From Riptortus pedestris (lineage: Eukaryota > Arthropoda > Insecta > Hemiptera > Alydidae), in contig CM032228.1 in assembly GCA_019009955.1 (NCBI GenBank), positions 5,332,501-5,396,500 on the forward strand: a stretch of DNA of 64,000 nucleotides, written 5' to 3'. Positions 11,378-64,000 of the stretch are shown here, piece by piece (positions within the stretch are counted from its first letter, which is position 1; each line of letters starts with the position of its first letter). The notes below the pieces were generated by a model. That model saw nothing but the letters and a program-made list of their open reading frames with translations, was not told where the DNA came from and made no database searches. A program made the translations under genes and the position numbers.

Positions 11378-11957
11378 TAGATAGATAGATAGATAGATAT
11401 TTGTCTATTACCGCTCTAGCGGTCGCAATTTTTGTTTGATCGTTACCAAACTCGGAATTTAATCGTTTTAGGTAAAAAGGAAGATCAAGTTCGTTAATGG
11501 CTGAAATCGGACCAGTGGAAGGAGGGAGTTTAGAAGGGGGGGATTTTGGGAAATACAAAATATCTCCGTTATTATGTGTCGGATCGAAAAATTGTATAGA
11601 ATAAATCTTATTGCAAATTAAATTTACTATAAATATTGTTCTATACATTTATTCTGTATCTTGAATATTAACCGAGATATTTGCATTTGTATTCTGCGTG
11701 TGGTCACCAGTAGGCTATGTTCGGACTTTCCGCCGTGAGCTCTGGCAGCCGTTTCCATAACTATTCGTCCCTCATGAATAGGTTTAGAGGATAGGTTAAC
11801 TGTTTTTTGGGGCTAGAAACTACTGGGCTATTACGACCTAGATAATGTTTTAGGTTTAGAGGTTTCTTACTACTACAGCTGTTATTAGGCAGATTTCTCT
11901 ATTGTAAAACTTCACGTGGGAAATCTGCTTAGTTTATGCAGCCCCTGCGTGACAGAC
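11203..11957 (-). mobile_element. HINE/DINE-1-like element H5, full length
   Basis: It has the hairpin TTTCCCTTCAGGGAAATC, then a (TA)n and (TAGA)n core at about 11330-11398, and the 5' end CAGCCCCTGCGTGACAGAC. It shares a 5' segment near 11700-11890 with H10, H11 and H23, which defines a subfamily. Confidence 0.78.
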
Positions 11958-11974
11958 CTTTTTTTATGTGAATT

Positions 11975-12993
11975 TTATCATACTCGATATTTAGCCGTTT
12001 CAGTCAACACTAAAGATCATATTTGTTATTGACTAAAAATGCTGGAATAGTGTTGGTTTAGAGAAGGGGGGGATTGTTAAATTCAAAATATCTGTTTTAT
12101 TATGAGTCGGATCATAAAATATTATGGAACTAATCTTGTTAAGCTTTTTATTTTCTACAACTGTTGTTCTATTCATTTTTTGGCGACTCAAATATTAAAC
12201 GAGTTATTGTTACTTTCTTGTTTTCCACCTTCAGACCCACCCCCGTTCTATTCATCATTTTTTTTTTACATATTGTTACGTTTTTGTATTACCAAAACCA
12301 GTAATAAACGTTTTTAATAAGAGTTCTTTTGGATTGCAAAACTAAATACTCGCAAGTTTCACAGTTTTTATCACTGCAAAATTTATTTCACAATGCACAA
12401 TAAACTTGGTGATTATTCTTAATTACTACTCACATATACACTGATAGCGTTACTGTTCTTCAATGAGTCACAGTCCAATAATTCACTGAAATTCACAGAA
12501 AGACGGCACTGCACTGTCCTTTACTTCGCGGCACTGCACTGTCTTATACTTCGCGGCACTGCACTGTCTTAAACACGGCACTAAACTGTTACTTACAGTC
12601 TCGGCACAACACTGTTCTTCTTATAAAAACACTTTACCGCACTGTACTAAGTCGCACTGTAGCACTGATGTGAACATCAAGACAGGAGAGAATAAAACTG
12701 CCTCGCTCCCGGCAGGCCCTCTATATATAGGATAGCGGCATACATCAAAGGGGAATTGTCTAGTTCATTCGACGTCTGGCTGGAAGGTACTGGTCAGACC
12801 TAGAACATTCTATCGGTCTCTTTGATCTACGTCACACTTTCCAAATACGAGTCCCTCTCTCTCTCTCTGAAGGATTATTCATCTATTTAGTTTTCACAAC
12901 AATATAAATAGAAAATAAGTGGTGATATGAGATCACATGTGTTATATCAGCTGGTGGGAAATCTGCTAAGTTTGCGCAGTCCTTGCGTGACGG
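11975..12993 (-). mobile_element. Old HINE-like copy H6, split by a solo LTR
   Basis: The left part (11975-12273) and right part (12906-12993) match contiguous sequence seen near 58541-58620. The right part ends CAGTCCTTGCGTGACGG, the family's 5' end in reverse. The LTR at 12274-12901 sits between them. Confidence 0.55.
12274..12901 (-). mobile_element. Solo LTR of a retrotransposon, 628 bp, with 4-bp ATAT duplication
   Basis: The borders are TGTTACG on the left and CACAACA on the right (TG...CA). They are flanked by ATAT at 12270-12273 and 12902-12905. On the minus strand a TATATATA box lies before a GC-rich stretch, and an AATAAA lies about 100 bp before the end, so the LTR probably reads on minus. 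It contains three copies of a GGCACTGCACTGTC direct repeat at about 12515-12570. No internal retroelement genes are nearby, so it is a solo LTR. The family (gypsy-like by duplication length) is inferred. Confidence 0.7.
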
Positions 12994-13068
12994 TTTTTTT
13001 TCAGCAATATAAATAATGGCTATACTTCTTGTTTCTGCTATATGTGATAATGTATTATATTTTTCCAG

Positions 13069-58951
<45,883 letters not shown>

Positions 58952-59021
58952 AGTTACTATGCTTGCCATCTAGAAAAAAAAAATATTCTATTATGTAGAA
59001 ATTAGGTTATTTTCTTACATA

Positions 59022-59027
59022 AATAAA
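59022..59027 (+). terminator. Xdh: Polyadenylation signal AATAAA of XDH
   Basis: AATAAA lies 71 bases after the stop codon. A second AATAAA is at about 59379, so alternative 3' ends are possible. Confidence 0.5.
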
Positions 59028-59072
59028 AATAGAATACTTTTTATTTAAAGAAAACTTTACTTTAATAATAAT

Positions 59073-59140
<68 letters not shown>

Positions 59141-59451
59141 TATATAATAGAATGAAAAGAGGCATGATTCATTAAATTCTTTAAAATTTACTTTGAATTA
59201 TTTTTTATAAACAAAAATGGATATTGTGGATGGGAAAAACAAAACTATTTTGATACTTTTATTGTAAGATGGTGCTCAATTATTTTTTAAGTTTTGTAAA
59301 GTTTTAACTATGGATATATATTTTATATTAAAAAATGTTGCTCTCTTCTCTTTTGTTAAGTCTTTCTTAGAGCATGAATAAAATATTCCAAGCATTCAAA
59401 TTTATTAATTTCCTCTCCTTCCTCCCTTTCCTTCAAATATGTATTTAAAAT

Positions 59452-59661
59452 AATTATTTATTAATGTCCACTTTTTGCAACTAAGACTAATTGGGACGGG
59501 ATATCTACAGGTTACCACCCTTTTCTAGCCAGGCTGGGTCTAGGGATTTTATTTAATGAATTCTGTCACTAAATAAATTCCTATTGCCCAGGCGGGAATT
59601 GAACTCGCCAGCATGTGGGACTAAGGCTAACGCTTTAACTCACATGGCCAACCTGAGCCCC
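59452..59661 (-). mobile_element. tRNA-derived SINE, copy 6, complete on the minus strand
   Basis: Reading on plus, it has CACTTTTTGCAACTAAGAC, GGTTACCACCCTTTTCTAGC, CGGGAATTGAACTCGCC (B-box, minus) and CATGGCCAACCTGAGCCCC (head). It is one of the two best copies. Confidence 0.8.
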
Positions 59662-59939
59662 AATTATGTATTTAAGAGTTTATTATTTGACACAGGATTC
59701 GAGAATAAAACATATGTAGCAAATTTATTATTCAAAAAATATATATTTTTGGGAAATAAAAGAAAACGATTATTAGTATTAAACATATTGAAATTAAAGC
59801 TAAATCTATATAAAACAAAAGATATTTACAGTTAAAACTAATAGAATAAATATTTAATATTAAGTTATATATAGAACATAATACAAAATTGAGCTATCTT
59901 CCCTAGGTGAGACTTAAATTTGTAATATTTATTGTGTTG

Positions 59940-60600
59940 GATGGGGGTGGGATGGGATTGGGAGACGGGTGAGGGGAGGTGATTGGGAGGGGATGGGATT
60001 GGAATGGTGAGGCTAAGGGATTGAGAGGAGGGGGAAGGGATGGTGAGGGGATGGGATTGGAATGGTGAGGCTAAGGGACTGAGAGGAGGGGAAGGGATTG
60101 AAATGGTGAGGCTAAGGGATTGAGAGGAGTGGAAGGGATGGGATTGAAATGGTGAGGCTAAGGGACTGAGAGGAGGGGAAGGGATGGTGAGGCGATTGGG
60201 AGGGGATGGGATTGGAATGGTGAGGCTAAAGGATAGAGAGGAGGGGAAGGGATTGAAATGGTGAGGCTAAGGGACTGAGAGAAGGGGGGAGAGAATGGGG
60301 TTGGAATGGTGAGGGGAAGGGATGGGATTGAAATGGTGAGGCTAAGGGACTGAGAGAAGGGGGGGGGAGGGGATGGGATTGGGAGAGAATGGGGTTGGAA
60401 TGGTGAGGGGAGGTGTTTAGATTGGGATGGTGAGGATAAGGGATTGAGAGGAGGGGGGAGGGATGGTGAGGGGAGGGGATGGGATTGGGAGAGAATGGTG
60501 AGGGGAGGGGATTGGGAGGAGAGGGGGAGGGTATGGTGAGGTGATTGGAAGGGGGGGAGGGATTGGGGAGAGGGAATAGGATTGGGAGGGGAGGAGGTGG
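59940..60600 (+). repeat. G-rich minisatellite downstream of XDH
   Basis: Variants of GGGATTGAGAGGAGGGGAAG and GGGATGGTGAGGGG repeat irregularly for about 650 bp. The minus-strand frames here are Pro/Ser-rich by composition only and are not called genes. G-quadruplex formation is plausible. Confidence 0.85.
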
Positions 60601-61917
60601 CCATGCCTGGGCTGTGCAGGAAGTAGGAACACGCTCCGCCTAGCAAGAGTCCCTTACTCTCACAGCTGCTAAATCATCCTCTCGCTCCCATCAAATAACC
60701 TTATATCACATATAGAATAAAACTAATAAATATCACATATAGGATCAAAGATAAAATTATCAAGTTTAAATGCGTCTAAAAACTTAACAGTCAAAATAAA
60801 ATTTTAATTAAAATAAATAACAGGCCAAAAATTAAATATTAATACAAATTTGTGTATTCCAGTTTCAAATCTTAAAACTATTATTTCATAATTTAGCACA
60901 TATGGTAGTAGGCTAATTACACCTGAAGTTGAACATTTAAAATCTGTAGAAGAGATAAAGATCGGTAATAAGATACTTACTGACAATATTATAACCTCCA
61001 ATTTGACAATTCAAATTTGGAGCTGACAAAGTTTGAAAACTTTTATAAAGATCAAAGAAATTGCTGGAATATTCACAATCTGGTCTAATTAATTTTAAAT
61101 AGCAGTTTTTCCAAAAGTTTCACTTAATTACTTGCAGATTATAAGTGCTTTGAGATATTTAATTGGTGGAGGTTATGAGTGTTAACAAGAGGTTATGGGA
61201 CATGCTCTCTGTTGGATCACGAGTAAAATACGATAGATAAAAATAATTATGCAAATATATAAATAGAAAATGTATGTAGAATTTTTGAACCAAAAAAATA
61301 AAATTAAATGACAAATCAGAGGTTGTTTCTCCTGGGAACAAAAATGCTCGAGCCATGATTCCTATTGAAGTATACTTTCAACTAAAGTGTTTTTTCTGAA
61401 TGTGGAACCTCAGCAAGTCATTTTTAAAAAATGTAATAGTTATAGTGGAACTTGAATAGAAACACCTAAGTAATAATGATGCGAAAGGTGATAAGTTAAA
61501 TGGTAGGCTTAATAATCTCTAGGGGCCTTAAAGGAGTTGAATTCTAGCTGAGTTTGCTTCACCAATCGCTGATTGCCAACTCTAAATTTTCATGAGGTCT
61601 TAGAATATTAACAGCTACTCTAATCTTATGTGTATGTAAGTATAATTTGGTTTCCATTACTGTAATTTTTGGCATAGTTTTAATATACTAACCTCCCCCC
61701 CCCCCCTCAATAAATGTAGCTGTCCCATTACTTTATGTGTTATGGCTTTGTTGGAGCAAATGGGCCTATTACTTGAGCAGATAACAAAAATCCCCTTATC
61801 CCTAATGGATATGTTTTGAAAATGGGTCGCTTTCATAACAATCCTTTCCAAGCTATTAAAAAAAGTTATTTATTAAGATCCATTTTTTGCATGCCGATAA
61901 AATAATTTAAAAAAAAT
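60601..61917. other. Intergenic AT-rich sequence, no gene seen
   Basis: No frame shows conserved motifs. Runs such as CCCCCCCCCCC near 61697 and short AT-rich frames are the only structure. Confidence 0.45.
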
Positions 61918-62358
61918 TCTGTCAATCAGAGGCTGCGCTACCTAAGCAGATTTCCCATGTGTATCACGTATTTGGATTTATCTCAATGAGAACATTTTGT
62001 ATTTAGGATTCAAATATAGTGCTTCATAATATAACAGCTTATTGTTAATATGACATGAGCAGGAGTTTACTGAAGTCCGAAAATTGAAAAACACGAATAT
62101 CTCCATTAATAATAAACTTAGGCAAAAATGTGCATAACTTTTATAGAACATTTAATTTGCTATAACATTGGTTCTATTTACTTTTTCGATCCAACTTATA
62201 ATAACGAATATATCTTGAATTTTCAAAAATCCTTCCCTCTAACCCCCCCCCCTCCCCCAATCCGATTTCAGCTGTTAACGGACTTGATCTTTCTTTTTAC
62301 ATAAACGTGGAATTTAGTAACGATTAAACAAAAATTGTGACTGCTAGAGAAGTAACAG

Positions 62359-62408
<50 letters not shown>

Positions 62409-62412
62409 GAAC
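61918..62412 (+). mobile_element. HINE-like element H24, 3' end missing
   Basis: It has the 5' end TTCTGTCAATCAGAGGCTGC (diverged), the middle block and a (TA)n core at about 62363-62403, but no 3' hairpin. Confidence 0.62.
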
Positions 62413-62926
62413 GGTTTCCAAGATGCGGAAATGCTACAGGTTCAATGATAAACTACACATTTATCCCAAGTTTGGTCAACTTGTAGAGTTACAGAAATGA
62501 GAGAGATGGATATACCTCTCATTGTCAAAAGCAACAGAACCAATATAGGTGTTCCTGCCCCCGACCCAAACCTAAAAGCTAAAGAAACCTAATATGCCTG
62601 TGCAAAATATGCCCCTTATTTATAATTTAATAAATATCGAATAAAAGTTTCATTCACTACAATATCTTATTAGATAACTATCACAAAGATGACAGACTTT
62701 AGAAAAATCAGTCTTTTAATAAGGAAAACCTTGAATTTGAAGCTTCAATGTGAGGAAGATGTTAAATGTGAGCCTTCTAATTACTTCTATAAGAAGAATA
62801 TGGATTGACCAACTCTCCTATGCCATCTACTAACAATTCTCAATGCAAATTTAAAAACAAATTGTTAAGTATACAATATTTTTAAAGGGTTAAAACATTC
62901 AAAGAGAAATATTCACCTAGCTGTTA
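62413..62926. other. Short gap before the right-edge gene, nothing recognised
   Basis: AT-rich sequence with no coding frame. Its last part may contain the 3' UTR of the minus-strand gene. Confidence 0.4.
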
Positions 62927-62932
62927 TTTATT
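62927..62932 (-). terminator. Polyadenylation-like AATAAA of the right-edge gene
   Basis: AATAAA on the minus strand begins about 17 bases after the stop at 62949. It is close to the stop but in the correct orientation. Confidence 0.35.
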
Positions 62933-62948
62933 CGAATCGTAAATGAGA

Positions 62949-64000
62949 TTATCCAAGAAAGCTCATTAGTTTAAAGTGATCATTTTCTAAAAAAACCCAT
63001 ACAGTATTCGATACGTGAGTCTTATTCTGCGGAAGAAGCCCTGAGTGAAGTTCTTTCCCATTGGCTAAATCGAGGAGGACAAATTTCGGCCTCATAAACG
63101 AAGAGTACCAAATGAATAGATATTCGGACACTACCTTCATAACATGACACCTGTCGTGCTGCGACGGAGGACTTATTCTCCATATAATATCGCCATTCAC
63201 CGCATCAATGCATGTAATACGATACAACGCTTTTGTCTTCTCCGTTAATACTACAACATTTTTTGTAGGGGGTATAACTATGTCGGTATGATACAAGACA
63301 CGTTTAGAAATGTATTGCTTTCTCGATTCTATGTCCCAAGTTTCGATACTCTGAGTGGTTTTATTTCCGAGTACAAGTATTTGAGAGTTAAAGCAAACAT
63401 CCCAGCACGAGGTGGATAATTCTATTATATTCGAACCGTCTTTGGTATAGAAGATGAGGCCCTTGGAGTCGTCCCAACTCGCTACGTAAGGAGTGAATAA
63501 GCTGAATGAGCAGTAAGGCCGACTTTCCTTAACGACAATATTATCGCTCAATAGGTCCACTATTATATAATTATCGATATAAATATCAATGATCCAGACT
63601 ATATCGCCAATAATGCTTTTCACTTGAAGTGATGTTTCTTCAGAATAAACCCGTTTGAGTAAAGTTTCATTATATTCCGCTATCTTGCTTGTTCCATCCG
63701 ACACGTGTATTATCTTGTACGCCTCGAATGTGTGAGCTTCTGTTTTCCTATAGACAATGACAATATTGGAATTGGATATAGCAACGTAATCTTTGTTTAA
63801 ACCGATAGAAACGGAATAGACGTCTTGAGAAAGGCCTTTGAAGTAGCCGGAGAGTTGGGAAGACCTAACGCCCTGGGAATGTACTTCGTGGATCATCAGC
63901 TTGTCTATATGGTAATAGTAGACAGCTCCTCGGCTACCTTTCCAAACCTCTATGAACTGTCCATCTTCTATCGGAACTTGAAATGTAGTGAATTGTTTCC
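62949..64000 (-). CDS. Partial gene with probable beta-propeller repeats, extends past the window
   Basis: The frame runs without a stop from 62949 to the right edge. It includes at least the 315 codons after the ATG at 63896, plus an in-frame upstream stretch (FTTFQVPIEDGQFIEVWKGS). So the true start is outside the window. Repeating hydrophobic-turn units such as GLNKDYVAISNSNIVIVYRK, FNSQILVLGNKTTQSIETWD and YLFIWYSSFMRPKFVLLDLA are spaced as in WD40-type or related propellers, sometimes part of F-box proteins in insects. No clear WD or F-box motif is visible, so function is unassigned. The last codons are FLG and TAA. Confidence 0.65.
   Translation of the reverse strand, partial: KQFTTFQVPIEDGQFIEVWKGSRGAVYYYHIDKLMIHEVHSQGVRSSQLSGYFKGLSQDVYSVSIGLNKDYVAISNSNIVIVYRKTEAHTFEAYKIIHVSDGTSKIAEYNETLLKRVYSEETSLQVKSIIGDIVWIIDIYIDNYIIVDLLSDNIVVKESRPYCSFSLFTPYVASWDDSKGLIFYTKDGSNIIELSTSCWDVCFNSQILVLGNKTTQSIETWDIESRKQYISKRVLYHTDIVIPPTKNVVVLTEKTKALYRITCIDAVNGDIIWRISPPSQHDRCHVMKVVSEYLFIWYSSFMRPKFVLLDLANGKELHSGLLPQNKTHVSNTVWVFLENDHFKLMSFLG

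Noticed and set aside
60158..60646. Pro/Ser-rich frame on the minus strand
   Set aside because: It follows a G-rich minisatellite with shifting units, without start context or conserved motif.

Overview
This 64 kb window is AT-rich nuclear DNA from an arthropod, most probably an insect with a repeat-rich genome. The evidence is a GT-AG spliced animal gene of 27 recognised coding exons, a secreted cuticle/silk-like protein gene, Tc1/mariner, PIF/Harbinger and pogo-like transposons, tRNA-derived SINEs, a solo LTR and long TA microsatellites. A truncated member of a protein family that I recall from arthropod genomes points the same way. The many small exons suggest a hemimetabolous insect, possibly hemipteran, but the sequence does not settle this.

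Layout. At 2361-5486 (minus) there is an intronless 1041-residue secreted low-complexity protein. From 5.5 to 13 kb there is repeat-filled DNA, including a 16-bp poly-C satellite and a solo LTR. From 13069 to 58951 (plus) lies one gene, xanthine dehydrogenase (rosy/XDH), cut into 27 recognised coding exons that sum to about 1333 residues; only the short N-terminal exon is missing. Every junction given keeps the frame and has GT and AG borders. All three domains are present (two 2Fe-2S clusters, FAD, molybdopterin), with the catalytic Glu and Arg residues expected of XDH rather than aldehyde oxidase. From 59 to 62.9 kb there is repeat DNA with a G-rich minisatellite. At the right edge (62949 to beyond 64000, minus) is the 3' part of a probable beta-propeller gene.

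The introns of XDH hold most of the novelty. One non-autonomous element family occurs more than 20 times. It has a 5' stem-loop end, a subterminal repeat shared in inverted form with the other end, a microsatellite core, and a 3' palindrome followed by TGCTAA. This architecture matches Helentron-associated HINE/DINE-1 elements. Other elements include six tRNA SINEs, a Tc1 element with a nearly intact transposase, a dead mariner copy, a PIF/Harbinger element with a MADF-type ORF, and a pogo-like MITE flanked by 88-bp direct repeats.

The best items for a second look are these. XDH exon 25 is present twice at about 98% identity, and its length means the two copies can only be used alternatively. 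The splice acceptor of exon 18 lies inside HINE-like sequence. The last intron holds a three-layer nest (HINE, then PIF/Harbinger, then HINE).
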